A stretch of 64,000 nt of DNA from assembly GCA_029204045.2 (NCBI GenBank), contig CM055066.1:23044120-23108119 (forward strand), in the 5' to 3' direction. The position numbers were made by a program, and so were the translations under genes. How positions within the stretch are numbered: position 1 is the first letter of the stretch; the number at the start of each line of letters is the position of its first letter. The notes beneath the pieces are model-generated. The model did no database searches. It saw only the letters and a list, made by a program, of their open reading frames with translations, and had not been told where the DNA came from. The DNA is from Tillandsia leiboldiana (lineage: Eukaryota; Streptophyta; Magnoliopsida; Poales; Bromeliaceae). This document shows, piece after piece, positions 1 through 11,031 of this stretch.

Positions 1-80
1 GGCAGTGGGAGGTGGTTGTAGGTGGGCGCAGGCTTGACTGGACCAGATGTGGCAGTCAGCTCGATTGGGTCGATTGTGCA
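1..80 (+). repeat. Left fragment of LTR I-2, interrupted by solo LTR I-1
   Basis: This segment closely matches 3547-3625, which lies inside I-1 (GTAGGTGG, CTTGACTGGACCAGATGTGG, CAGTCAGCTCG). It is therefore part of a second LTR of the same family. The LTR resumes at 4331 after the inserted I-1. The last five bases, 76-80 (GTGCA), are the target site and are repeated at 4331-4335. The start of this LTR lies outside the window. Confidence 0.75.
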
Positions 81-1108
81 TGTGAGGACCTGGATCCCCA
101 CGTCGAGATTACTGGATCATCTACAGCTCCCGGAGGCCTATGTGGCGTGTTGGTGGTATTTGTGCCCCAATTGGACATTAGTGTTGGGCTCAGCGTGTTT
201 AATGGATCACGTGGGTGATCATTGGACTCCGTCGGATCGTTAGAAGTGGTTTCGCGCGCCAAGGATATTTAAATTGGACTCAGTGCGAAGTTTGGACCAA
301 GGATTACCTTTCCGGATGCCTTCGGCAAATTTTGGAGTTGGAATTTGGCAAATTGGACTTCGGATTTGGATTCAGCGCGCGAAAACGGTTAAAACGGACT
401 ACCCACTTGTTATTTTTGGACTCTGGACACTGTTCACGCCGGAACAGTGTTTCCGGCGGCGGCGGCAGCGGCGGAGCGGCCGCAGGCGGCGCGGCGGACG
501 GAGGCGCGGGCCGCCCGGTCCACGCGGCAGGCGTGCACCGGGGGCTGGACGCGTGGCGGCCCGGGAGTGGGCCGGTCCGCGGGGCGCGGTCTACGGGGGA
601 GTGCGGGGCGCACGGTGGACCGGGGGTGACACGTGGCAGCATCTTAGAGGTGGGTTCACAGCGGTTGGTCTACGCAGTATTCGGGATGGCTCGTGGTTTA
701 CGGTGCACCGGGCTTGGACACGTGGCAGGTTCGCATTGGTTCGGTCCACAGGATTTCGTGCACCGGGTTCACTAGGCAGTGGCTTGACACGTGGCGTTCT
801 CCGATTGGTGGGGCTACTGTGCGCGGCAGGGTGGCAGGCGGCGGCGTCAGGCGCACGTGGGCGCGGTCGGGCGGATTCCCGCGCTTGGGGAGGACACGTG
901 TCGTCGTCCGCGGGTGGCCACGCGGCGCGACGGGTACGGCTGGAGCGGCTGTCGCCTGTTTGGCGGGCGACGTGGAGGCCTGGATGGGATTCGGGCGGCT
1001 ACAGTGTTCGGGCGCGGGGGGTTTCGGGCTGCTACAGTGCGCGCCCGAAAACTCCCAGCGCCCGGAAACGGGGACTTATTCGGTATTTTCCCAATTGTTT
1101 CTGCTGCC

Positions 1109-1116
1109 TATAAAAG
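1109..1116 (+). promoter_or_regulatory. TATA box of LTR I-1
   Basis: TATAAAAG lies in a CTGCCTATAAAAGGCG context after a GC-rich U3 stretch. A pyrimidine-rich tract follows about 25-40 bases downstream, as expected for a plant LTR promoter. The transcription start is inferred only. Confidence 0.6.
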
Positions 1117-2263
1117 GCGATCCGAGCTCCCTTTCTTCCCTTTTTCCGCCATTTCCAAGCCTCATCTCGCCTGGGTGTCTTCATCAAAGATGATCCCCGA
1201 GTTTGGATGCATCTTTCTGCAAAGTTTCGGGATTTTTGGTGGCACGCTTATCGAGGTTTCTATTTTTACGGCGCGGCGCGACGCTCGTTCGTTTGTGGTC
1301 TTCTTCGTCGCGTTTTGGTGCGAGGACTCTCCCGGCCTACCCCGAGCACCTTTTTCGGTGATTCTTGCGCCGTTGGCTTCACGACAGGTAGGGCTATGTT
1401 TCCCATGTTTACTGGTTTTTCCCATTCCGAGCTTTTCATGGGTCTTTCGGATCATCTTGTAACCCCTTTTTCTGGGCGGAGTTTTGGGACAGCGGTGCGG
1501 TATTTTGGCGATATCTTCGCGCACAGGCATCGGATTGGGGCGATTCAAGAGGCGATTTGCATCTACACATCACGAGGAATATGCCCAAATTTTCTTGGAA
1601 TTTTCTGTATATTTCTCGAAGGTGAAGATTATCTGTGAACAGTAATTGTTGCTACAGTTTTTGAGTGTAGTTTGATTCGGGGTGGTTCCCTTGTCGGAAT
1701 TGTTTCTCAGTGTAGGAAGCTCGGAATTGGACGTGCAGGTACTCGTTTCGAAGGTATCGACGCGAGGATTACTGTGATATTTTTATTGGATTTTTCGGGG
1801 CACTTGCATCAGGTGAAATATGCGCGGCTTTGGGACTGATTTTCAGATTGTGTATGTTTGGTTAGTTTTGGAATAAAAGTGTAATGTTGAGCGTTATTGT
1901 TGTGCCCAGGGGTGTCTTTAGCTGTTTGAAGCCGAGGCTTACGCGACTTGTACCATGGGTGATATGTTGGCAGATTTTGGACCGCGGGCGTCTACCCACT
2001 TCACCGACTTCAGGTTTGCCTTGGGTTAAGCGCTTCAGGTGGGTGAGCTTACTATCAGTAATTGTTTAAGGCAATGTTTATGTTGTGGCAAGTATAAGCC
2101 CACTTGTGGGGATGTCACCCCTCTATGACTGATGCATGCATGTGTAGGGTACATAGTCTATATTGGCTAGTAGGTAAGCTTGTTATTGATATTGGTATAA
2201 ATGTTTGCAAGAATAGTATGTATGAGGTATACCGAGGACTTGCATGAGTTGGACATCTATGTG

Positions 2264-2551
2264 ATGATTAGTGTAAGCTTACCTAGGATAATGTTACCCT
2301 ATGAGATTATGTAACATGCCATGTTAGCACATCGCCTTTCTTGTGATGGATTATGCTTGGGACAGGATTTCGTAGCTATGTGCGGATTCGTACTCTGAGG
2401 AGTTATTATGATTAGTGTAAGCTTACCTAGGATAATGTTACCCTATGAGATTATGTAACATGCCATGTTAGCACATAGCCTTTCTTGTGATGGATTATGC
2501 TTGGGACAGGATTTCGTAGCTATGTGCGGATTTGTACTCTGAGGAGTTATT
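2264..2551 (+). repeat. 144-bp tandem duplication in LTR I-1
   Basis: Units 2264-2407 and 2408-2551 are nearly identical; the visible differences are single bases, for example at the CACATCG/CACATAG position. The low divergence means the duplication is more recent than the element. Confidence 0.9.
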
Positions 2552-3138
2552 ATGATCATTCTATTGTTGAACCCTGAGTTGTGGACAGGTCTAGTTTTGA
2601 GATTCCGGCATGTTGTTTATTCCTAAAGGAACTATTATTATGCTTTACCCCCTTTATTTCCTTGAGGACATTTGCATGCTTGTATGGTCATGTAGTTAGG
2701 CCATCTTTTACTGCTGCACTACTTATTGGAACTTGACTTAGGAGAAACCATGCTTTTCTTTTCTCCATCTTGTTGGTCAGGTGGTCAGTGTTGCTCGGGT
2801 TCGAGCAGGGGGTTTGGGTAGTGTATATTCGGGACTTCGTGTCTGGGACAGGTTGGTTTAGTTGTGGGGCTTTGCGGCAACCGCGGATATTGGGCGGTTG
2901 ACCGGATGTTTCTCTATGCACCTGATTGGGTATCAGTTTTACTTAGTGGATGGAGTTTCCCACTTAGCGTTTAGTTGCATCTGACTGAGGTCGGGTCTTT
3001 CTTTAGTGGTTGAGTTTTTCCACTTTGATCTGACTGATGATCTAGTCCTGCTGTTTCGAGATACTGGTGATATTGATGACAGAGATGCTTTACTCGTGTG
3101 GGTAGCTCCCCTCGAGTGCCGCTCCGGAGTAGGCTTCA

Positions 3139-3221
3139 GACCGTGTTGGGTTCCGGTCAGACCGTGTTGGGTTCCGGTGAGACCGTGTTGGGTTCCGGTC
3201 AGACCGTGTTGGGTTCCGGTC
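3139..3221 (+). repeat. Four 21-bp tandem hairpin units in LTR I-1
   Basis: Four copies of a 20-bp unit are separated by a single A. Each unit starts GACCG and ends CGGTC, which are reverse complements, so each can fold into a 5-bp stem with a 10-nt loop (TGTTGGGTTC). The second unit has lost the last base of the stem. This would make WVPV-type peptide repeats if translated, but no gene is supported. Confidence 0.9.
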
Positions 3222-4330
3222 ATTTGGACAGAGCAGGCAGTGCCGGGTTTTATACCGGTTCATTCGATTGAGTTTATTTCGGTCAAATACTTTTATGGTT
3301 ACACTCGTGCCTGGGGGGCCGAGTGCAGACTGGTAGTTGAGTTTAGATCAGTGTTGGTATTGTTGAGAGCCGTCTGGTTGACGGTGGTCCCGAGTTGTTG
3401 CGAGTACTTTGACCGCTGTGTGAGAGGTTGAGCATCTTGATTCTATCCGTCTGTGAGGGAGCGTGGATTTTCACCATAGCCTGCATGATCCTCTACTCGA
3501 TAGCGAGCTAGTCCGTTTGGACGCCCTACGTAATTCCTGCCCGTCTTTGGGAGGTGGTTGTAGGTGGATGCAGGTTGACTGGACCAGATGTGGCAGTCAG
3601 CTCGTTTGGGTCGTTGGTGCACTTTATGTGCTAGTGGTTGCATACCACTGTTTGGTTCTCCCCTTTTAGCCTTTAGTGAGGGGCAGGGTAGCTGTTGAGA
3701 GTTTCCAGCGTACTCATTTCAGCCTTATGACTTGGGTCAGTTTTTGTCTCTTGAGGACTTGGTGGGCAGACCGTCGGGTCTGGCGGTGGTACCCACTGAG
3801 AACTCCCTTTTTGGTGTAGTTCTCACACCCTTTGGGGGTTCCCCCCTCTTTTTCTCTCCTCTCCTTTGTTTTGCAGAGTCTTAGCAGGTGTTGCCGACTC
3901 TGTGGTCGTTGATCGTGGCGAGGGAGTCGCGAGCTAGATCCCTACCCGGCGTTGGAGAGTAGCGGTACCCTTCTGAGGAGATCATCAGTAGATTAGCAGT
4001 TTCTTTTCCTCTTTTGAGAGACTTGTAGTGAGGATATTTTGTATTGAGAGACTGTACACTGTTGTATATAGTGGAGTTACCTCCCGGCTGGGTTTAGAGC
4101 TTGTACTTGAGGATATTGTATTATTATTATTTTGGGAGGCAGACAGTGTTGTTTTATTTCCAGTTGTACAGTGATTGATTTTAGTTACAGCAGATTTTCA
4201 TTTATAGCTCTGATATCTGTTTAGTTATAGTACTTTTCTTGCAGGTAGGACGCTTCGCCTATGCAGGTTGGCATAGGTGGCGGATCTGTTTGGCGGGCCC
4301 GGGTCGCGGTTTCGACCCCGGGGCGTGACA

Positions 4331-5064
4331 GTGCACTTCATGTGCGAGTGGTTGCATACCTTTCATTTGTTTTTCCCTTTTGAGCATGTAGATAGAGGCT
4401 TGGTAGCTGTTGAGTACGCCCAGCTTTCTTGTTCAGTTTTACTGCATTGTTATCTTATGCCTCTAGTAGACTTCGTGGGCAGATCGTCAGACTTGGCGGT
4501 GGTACCCACTGAGAACTCCCTTTTGGTGTAGTTCTCACACCCATTGGGGGTTTCCCCCCCCTCCTCTTTCTTTTCTCTCCTTTGTTTTGCAGAGTCTTAG
4601 CGGGTGTTGCTGATTCTGCGGTTGCTGTGCGAGGCGAGGGAGTCGCGAGCTAGATCCCTACCCGTCTGTGGAGAGTAGCGGTACCCCTACCCTGGAGATC
4701 CTGAGTACAGTCAGTAGATTATTTATTTTTTCGCTTTTGAGAGATTATTGTATTGTGAGGATCTGACTTGTACTGAGAGTCTGTACACTGATGTATTATT
4801 TCAGGTTTCTCCCTGTTGAGTTATGGTTTATTGTATTTGAGGATATTGTATGTTTATCACTTATGGGAGATGGATATTGTATCATTATTTCCAGTTGTAC
4901 AGATGGTTGGTTTTAGTTTACAGCACTTTTATTTTATAGCTCTGATATCTGTTCAGCTGTAGTCCCTTTTCTTGCAGGTAGGACGCTTCGCCTATGCGGG
5001 GTTTTGTATAGGCGGCGGATCTGTTGGCGAGCCCGGGTCGCAGTTTCGACCCCGGGGCGTGACA
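4331..5064 (+). repeat. Right part of LTR I-2
   Basis: This resumes the LTR interrupted at base 80. It parallels 3620-4330 of I-1: the same order of GTGCACTT, the GTACCCACTGAGAACT hairpin (4511-4536), the CCTATGC-type U5 hairpin, and the terminus GGGGCGTGACA. No primer-binding site follows, so I-2 is a solo LTR or a 3' LTR whose body lies to the left. The sequence after it belongs to the LTR of element F. Confidence 0.75.
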
Positions 5065-6204
5065 TAGGGGATGTTGTTGGACCATGGTGTCCGGCCCTCC
5101 TCTCCCTTTTATCGTAAATTTTGGCATAACTATTTTTAAGGTAAGGAAGGACAAGGTGTTGAATGTTTTGGCAAAATCGGTACATACAAAAAGGGGACAA
5201 AAAAATTGGACAATTGACTTTATCGGGTATAGTTACCTCGATCTAGTCTACAGGTACAGGATTAAGAAGGTCATGGCGCAATCACGTACACCAGCAGTTT
5301 GGCCATCGCAATGGTGTACTTTTTCGGGGAAGTGGTCTAAGGACCCGTGAACTCTACCTGGCGATTTCGTAGGGGCCCTCCGAGGTGCGACGGGGAGGGT
5401 GAAAATGGGCACCAAAGAATTGAGTAGGGTTGGTAATTCCTTTGGTCTACGGATTAAGGGATGGTAAGAATGGAATGGATGTTCCAGATTATGGTTTGAT
5501 GTCCTATTTACTTTTTGTACCTATTACAACATGTTATTATTATGTTGTTGGTTTTTTCTTCCTATATTTTCGGTCACTGACTCCCACCATGTGACAGGTT
5601 CCGGCGGGGACGGAGGAGAGGTGTCGGTTCACGAGTGACTCGCATTACGTCATTCCGGTGACCCTTTTTACTCCTCTTTTTGGTCATTACACTTAGTGGA
5701 TATTGCATATGTGACATTTGAATGGATCGTGATGTGGATGATGATGTGACATAACTGTTGGAACACTTGATCGCCGTGATGGCCTTGGGATGATAAACTT
5801 TTGGTCCTTCATTCTTATCTTATGATTGGTTGAATGTGGAATGTGAAGGTTTTCGAAAAACTAAAACTATTGCGAAAAGGATCTTTAAAATCAGAGTGTC
5901 GGGTAGGCACTATTTTAAAACCTTGTGGCTTTATCCTTTCAACTTGGAGTATGCTGAGTGGGCGAGTTTCCTTTGAATGTTGTGAAAGTTTATTTAATCC
6001 CTTAATTGATCATGTGTATGTTAAACTAGTGATGATGGGTGATTGAATGTTGTGCGATGCCGTGCATATGCAAGGGAGAGTCCGTTCGTTTATTGGAAGT
6101 GTCCTCATGTATGTGGCGGGTCTGGGCACGTACCGGGGAGTAAGGGCTTTTAGAAAAATAAATTGGGCCGTTTTCTGCTTTCAAACTACCCCCGAGGCAT
6201 GACA
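5065..6204 (+). repeat. 5' LTR of element F (3' portion)
   Basis: The stretch ends CCCGAGGCATGACA and is followed at once by a primer-binding site, which fixes 6204 as an LTR end. It shares little with the other LTRs here. Its left end is lost behind the I-2 insertion. I see no reading frame or regulatory element I would call within it. Confidence 0.65.
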
Positions 6205-6458
6205 GATTATGATGGTATCAGAGAGTAAAGGCACCTATCACGTAGTTTGCATGTCTTTGAGTTCCATTAATGTCCAAATATCCACGGTATCTTTCTTTAT
6301 GCATATAACTAGTGTAATTGGCAAGGTCCCTCGGCCACATGAGTTGGTGGTTTAAGTATTGTTTTATTTGTTATGCCTTTTGACGTTGTTTGCTTTGTTG
6401 GTTTGACCAGCAGTTGGTTATGTTTGGTGGCTGATCCCTTACGTCATGTGTATAGAGG
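6205..6458 (+). promoter_or_regulatory. Primer-binding site and leader of element F
   Basis: GATTATGATGGTATCAGAG directly follows the LTR. TGGTATCAGAG at 6213-6223 matches the 3' end of plant initiator-methionine tRNA. The leader up to the gag ATG at 6459 lacks the palindromic-loop hairpin found in A, B and E. Confidence 0.75.
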
Positions 6459-7832
6459 ATGGTTCGTACCCGATCATCGGGTGATGGCGGAGGAGAGGAG
6501 GGAGTGAGGTCGACCGCCGCCGAGGCTGCTATAGCCATGGAGGACCGGTTGCTCCGGCAACAGGTTCAAGACCTATCGAGGCAACTGGCGGCGCTCACGA
6601 ATGTCGTACAGCAGATAGCCCGCTAGACGACGATGTTGGTGACTGCTACCTTGACTTCTGCTTCGGGGCTGGTTCCGTCGGAGGTGCCACCGCCGGCAAC
6701 AGGCGGTGAGGACGGTATTCGTACAGACACTACTAAAGCACGGGCATCAACGATACTGGTGACAGCACCTCCGGATGTCTCTCCTCCAGTGGCTCAGGGA
6801 TCGAGGCCGGGAGCTACGGTTGGGGATCCGGTGAGAGATGCGGGCGTCACGCCCTCCCCCACTCAGTCCGCGGCTGTTGCCGACAGGGATCCGGCAGTGC
6901 ATCCAGAGCGGGCTAGGGTAAGGGCGAGTCTGGCGGAATTTTGAAAGTACAAGCCACCCGTCTTTAAGGGTGAGACGACCGATCCATGGGTAGTGGAAAA
7001 ATGGGTGGACACTATAGAGAAACTATTTGAGGATTTGATTATAGAGGAGGACGAGTGGGTTCCTCTAGCGGTTCACTTCCTGGAGGACACATCCCGAATT
7101 TGGTAGAAGACTGTGCAACCTACTCCTTCGAGCGGCACTGCTTTTCCCACGTGGTCTACTTTCAGGGAGATGTTACTTGGGGCCTTCTTTTCGGATAGCG
7201 TCAAATAGAAGCTTGAGGATGATTTGAAGACAATCAAGCAGGGTAGCCGATCGGTGATGGAATATCAAAGGGAATTTGTAAGATTGGCTAACTGCGTTCC
7301 CTTTGCAATTAGGGATGAGTCTCATAAGGCTCGTCTGTTTGTTGATGGATTGAGAAGAGATATCTTCAGACTTGTTCAGTTAGCAGATTTGCACATCTTT
7401 CAGCAGGTGGTCGACAGGGCCACGTTAGTTGAGCGAGGAGAGGTCTTGGCTCGCCCTCGGATCGATGGATCGGACCGCAATAAGGATAAGAAGCAGTCCC
7501 AAGAGCAATCTGGGAGTGGCCGACCATCCAAGTACCCGAGGATTCAGCAGGGGGTCAAGGGCCCATCTACTTCAGGATAGAAGGCGGGGGAAAAGCCCAG
7601 TATTATCTGTGGAGGAGCACATACAGTGACAGCCTATTCACAGTGGCATGATCACTGCTACAAGTGTGGGAAACAGGGGCATTTTCGATCGTGTTGCCCT
7701 TTGGGGCAGGATTCAGCTTCATCGGCAGCATCTACACCTTCACCACAGCGTCAGAGCCGAGGGAGGCCATCCGCGGGACAGGCAGGATGCCCTCCGACCC
7801 CTCGATGGGATGAAAGGGTACCACAGCCATAG
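6459..7832 (+). pseudogene. gag: Element F gag (capsid/nucleocapsid), broken by stops
   Basis: Gag forms the particle and binds the RNA genome. One frame from ATG 6459 runs to about 7830. It has a variable N-terminal part, a retrotransposon gag core (region around 6990-7420, with a W near WVEKWVDTIEKLF-like residues and EYQREFVRLANCVP), and a CCHC zinc knuckle, CYKCGKQGHFRSCC, near 7660-7700. It is interrupted by in-frame stops: TAG 6624, TGA 6942, TAG near 7105, TAG near 7207, TAG near 7578 and TAG 7830. Several fit CAG-to-TAG or CGA-to-TGA change. It cannot make a full Gag. Confidence 0.88.
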
Positions 7833-7867
7833 GTACAGAGCCGCCGGCAGGAGAGAGGATCTACTCC

Positions 7868-8175
7868 ATGGCACCATCAGGTACGGAACCACCGGCGGAT
7901 GTAGTTGTAGGTATTGTCGTTATTTCAGGCATTCGTGCTAGGATACTTTTCGATACCGGAGCATCCCATTTGTATATTTCTCGTACCTTTGCTCATTCTC
8001 ATGCTTTGGAGGAGAGGGCCCTTCCTTATGTGCTATCTGTTTTGACTCCAGGGCCGTCGTTGGAAGATGATACCTTTGTACCCTCGGGCACGATGGTTTT
8101 GGGCGACCGATTATACCTGATAGATCTTGTGGTGATTCTGATTCGTGAGTTTGATTTGGTTTTGGGCATGGACTG
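7868..8175 (+). pseudogene. pol: Element F protease, split by element E
   Basis: This is an aspartic-protease segment in a different frame from gag. The active-site motif FDTGASHLYIS lies near 7945-7980 and the linker motif VLGMD sits at the very end. The frame is cut at the GMD(W) motif by insertion of E: bases 8171-8175 (GACTG) are the target, and the coding text resumes at 53469 with the W of the same motif. The rest of F pol lies beyond G, outside this window. Confidence 0.88.
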
Positions 8176-8249
8176 TGTAATGTACCAGATTTATGGTATA
8201 TAAATAATATAAATAAAAATGGTATGAAATACTATTTTTATTGAATTCA

Positions 8250-9130
8250 GAGAAAAGTGAGTTGTTGTTGAGAATTTGAAGTTTCAAATTCTAAAGCTTA
8301 AGTTCGCCGATTTCTGCGAAGTGGCGAAACTCAGCAAAAATACTTGTAACACATTTCAAATGTAATTACAAGTGCGTTGGAAGCATTTCGAATCGACGCA
8401 AAAGCCGTTGAATCGAAAAGTGAGTTATGGTTGAGAGTTGAAGCATCAAATTTGCAAAGTTTAAGTCTTGTTTGCCGATTTCGCAAAATGTCGAAATGTG
8501 GCGAAAAGACTCGTAACGTATTTTAAATATGATTATAGTCGAGTTCGGTGCATTTCGGACCGACGCGAAGGGCATCGGGTCGAAAAGTGAGTTGAAGCCC
8601 GAGAGACTTAGCAAAATTCAGAAATTCTGAATTCTGTGATCGCGAAGCTTTTTCAGAGCCCTGTTTCGAAGACTTAGAGTAATCAAAAAATTCAAAAGAA
8701 ATCGTGGAGTGTCTCAGAAAAGCTTCCTGATTAAAAGGGGTGAAATGCCGAGGTGAGCAATCGGAGGAAAATAGGAGAACGAAGCGAAGAAAAAAGCTTT
8801 GTGAATTCTGAAACTGCAGTTTTTGACAGTGCAGTTGATCGCGAAGCTTTTTCGGGGCTCTCTTTCGAGGGATTAGAGTATCCCAAAAATTTAAAAGAAA
8901 TCGTGAAGAGTCTCAGAAAAACTTTCTGATTAAAAGGGGTGAAGTGCCGAGGTGGGCGATTAAAGGAAAATAGGAGAACGAAGCGAAGAAAAATGCTTCG
9001 TGAATTCTGAAACTGCAGTTTTTGACAGTGCAGTTGATCGCGAAGCTTTTTCGGGGCTCTCTTTCGAGGGCTTAGAGCAGCCCAAAAATTTAAAAGAAAT
9101 CGTGGAGAGCTTAAGAAAAATTTGTACAAT
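8250..9130 (+). repeat. Tandem repeats in E U3
   Basis: Two repeat sets follow one another. A roughly 165-bp diverged unit is marked by AAAAGTGAGTT near 8254, 8419 and 8584. A roughly 197-bp unit is marked by GTGAATTCTGAAACTGCAG near 8802 and 8999, with a partial older copy near 8630. Repeated U3 blocks of this kind often act as enhancers; that role is inferred. Confidence 0.75.
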
Positions 9131-9319
9131 AAAGGGGAGAAGAAAGATTGTAGGTTCGATTAACCAGTTGATAGCAAAACGCGGAGAAAGAGGGGTACCC
9201 GAAATTGCTCTCTGCAGGGAAAAAAAAAAACTGCAGCAGTGAGGGTAGGGAATTGATGGTTAAGTTGGGGGCATTTCAGTAAATTCACTATTTCCCCCAA
9301 CCACCCACCTGCAGGGACA

Positions 9320-9530
9320 TTTAATTCCCCTCTCTCTCTCTCTCTCCCTCTTTTTTTGAAAACTCACTCTCTCTCTCCCTCTCTCTTTTCTGCTGGAGCA
9401 AGAAACGAAGGGAGAAGAAGAAGAAGTAGAGGAAAAAGAAGCAGGAAGAGCATCTCTCTTCCTCCCTCCCTCTCAGTTTTTTTTAAAAAGGTGTACGTTT
9501 CTCTCTCTCTCTCTCTCATTTCCTTCTATC
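9320..9530 (+). repeat. CT/GA microsatellite tracts in E LTR
   Basis: These are polypyrimidine (CT)n runs and an AGAAG-rich purine stretch. The 3' LTR copy (49650-49910) has a much longer CT run, so the tract changed length after insertion. Reading frames over it are low-complexity artefacts. Confidence 0.9.
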
Positions 9531-9582
9531 ATGCATGGGGGAAGTGGAAGACAAAAAAAAAAAGAGAGAGTGTGGGTTGTGG

Positions 9583-9937
9583 CTGCAGCCTTGCTGCTGC
9601 CAGCAGAAGCAAGTCCTGCTGCTGCTGCTGCTGTGCGGCTGTATGTGCTACTGCTTGGCTGCTGCTGCAGCCAAGCAGCAGCTGCCTGCGCTTGGGGGTG
9701 GAGCAGCTGCCCTGGCAGCTGCTTGAGCAGCTGCCATGGTTGGCAGCTGCTGGCCCTGCTGCTGCTGCACAAGGCAGCAGCAGCTGCAGCCTGCTGGCTG
9801 CTGCAGCAGCCATGCTGCTGCAGCCAGCAGCAAGCTGCCCAACTGCTGCCTGTGCCCCCCTGCAGCAGCAGCACTAGCTGCTGCTGCTGGCAGGGCCAGC
9901 AGCTAGGCAAGCTGCTGGCTGGGCAGCAGCTTCCGAC
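9583..9937 (+). repeat. CTG/CAG-rich, strongly self-complementary block in E LTR
   Basis: This is dense in GCTGCTG and CAGCAG runs and CAGCTG palindromes on one strand. For example, GCAGCTGCC and GGCAGCTGC near 9728-9752 are 9-base complementary arms around a 6-base loop. The 3' LTR copy spans about 49972-50352 and contains extra CAGCAG units. Apparent alanine/leucine/glutamine-rich frames on both strands are by-products of the repeat. Confidence 0.9.
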
Positions 9938-11031
9938 AAAAAAAAAAAGAAGAAGAGAAAAGCGGAAAGAAAGAGAAGAAGAAAGAAAGAAGAAAGAGAA
10001 AAATTGAAAGGAAAAGAAAAGAAAAGAAGAGAATTTCTTTTTCTTCTCTTTCCTTCAATGAGCGAAAATCATAAATTGGGGGAATCACTCAAATTGAGTT
10101 TCTCTCCAATTTTTGAATGCGAATTATGGATTTTGCCAATGTACGAAATCGGTAAATTGGGGGAATCACTCAAATTGAGTTTCTCTCCAATTTTTGAATA
10201 CAAATTCTTGATTTTGCCAATGTGTGAAATCGGTAATTGTGGGAATTGCTCAAATTGTGTTTTTCCCAAATTTTTTGGAGCGTTTTGGCCCATGGCCAAA
10301 GAGAGCGAATTTCGCTTTGGCAACATGTCAAGGGGGGATTGTTCTTCTCCCATTTTTGTAAGCCAATCAAAAAACAATAGGGTTAATAGGGTTAAACTCT
10401 AGTGATGAAATAGAGTTAGTGCAACCCTAGGTTAAATATGGAACAGGAAAATAGAGTTAGTAAAACTCTAGGATTCAGTGAGAAATCAGGAAACAGGGGG
10501 ATTAGATTCTCAAGTTAAAGAATTAAATAATGTAACCCCAGAAAGTCATAGGACGTCTGGGTAAATGGACCAATTAGTTTAACTTCGATCTGAGTTAAAT
10601 AAAAGAGAATGGAAATAGGGTTAATAAGCCCTAAGTTAGATAAAACTGAAAGTAACTAGTGTCCTAGTGACATAGTGCAGTGATATAGTGCAACCTTAAG
10701 GGTAATTGAAGCTTAGGGTTGTGAATTGAGAACAAGTAAGGAAAGTGTAAAAGTGGCTAGGAAACTAAAGATATTGCCAAGTGGCAAAATAAGTGTAAAT
10801 GGAAATGAACAAGTTGTTCAAACTTAAATTGGTGTTAGAGACACCTAAATTATCCTAGGATAAAGAACTTAGGATAAAAGAAATAAAGCTTAAATGAAAA
10901 CCAAAAGTGGCTAATGAGCAAGACAAGCAAATTGCTCGAGAGAGAGCTAAAAGTGGTTAATAAGTAAGACAAGCAAATCGCTTGAAATAAACGAGAAAGG
11001 TAAAAGAGAAGCATTGAGGCATGAATGTTAA

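Larger units (their letters stand above)
81..4330 (+). mobile_element. Solo LTR I-1 (gypsy, long-LTR family)
   Basis: It starts TGTGAGGACC and ends GGGGCGTGACA, so it has TG...CA termini. It is flanked by a perfect 5-bp duplication GTGCA (76-80 and 4331-4335). No primer-binding site or internal region follows, so it is a solo LTR left by recombination between two LTRs. It resembles the LTRs of element A (motifs around 180-340, 2700-2910 and 3780-3830) but is clearly diverged from them. It contains a TATA box, a 144-bp tandem duplication, a four-unit hairpin minisatellite, and the shared 3' hairpins at 2878-2900, 3798-3824 and 4258-4277. No coding sequence is supported. Confidence 0.9.

Noticed and set aside
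4331..5064. Tandem duplication of an LTR end
   Set aside because: The GTGCA target on both sides of 81-4330 shows insertion of one LTR into another.
10376..10400. Interstitial telomere repeat (TAGGGTTAATAGGGTT)
   Set aside because: Only two imperfect units at a deletion junction; not a TTTAGGG array.
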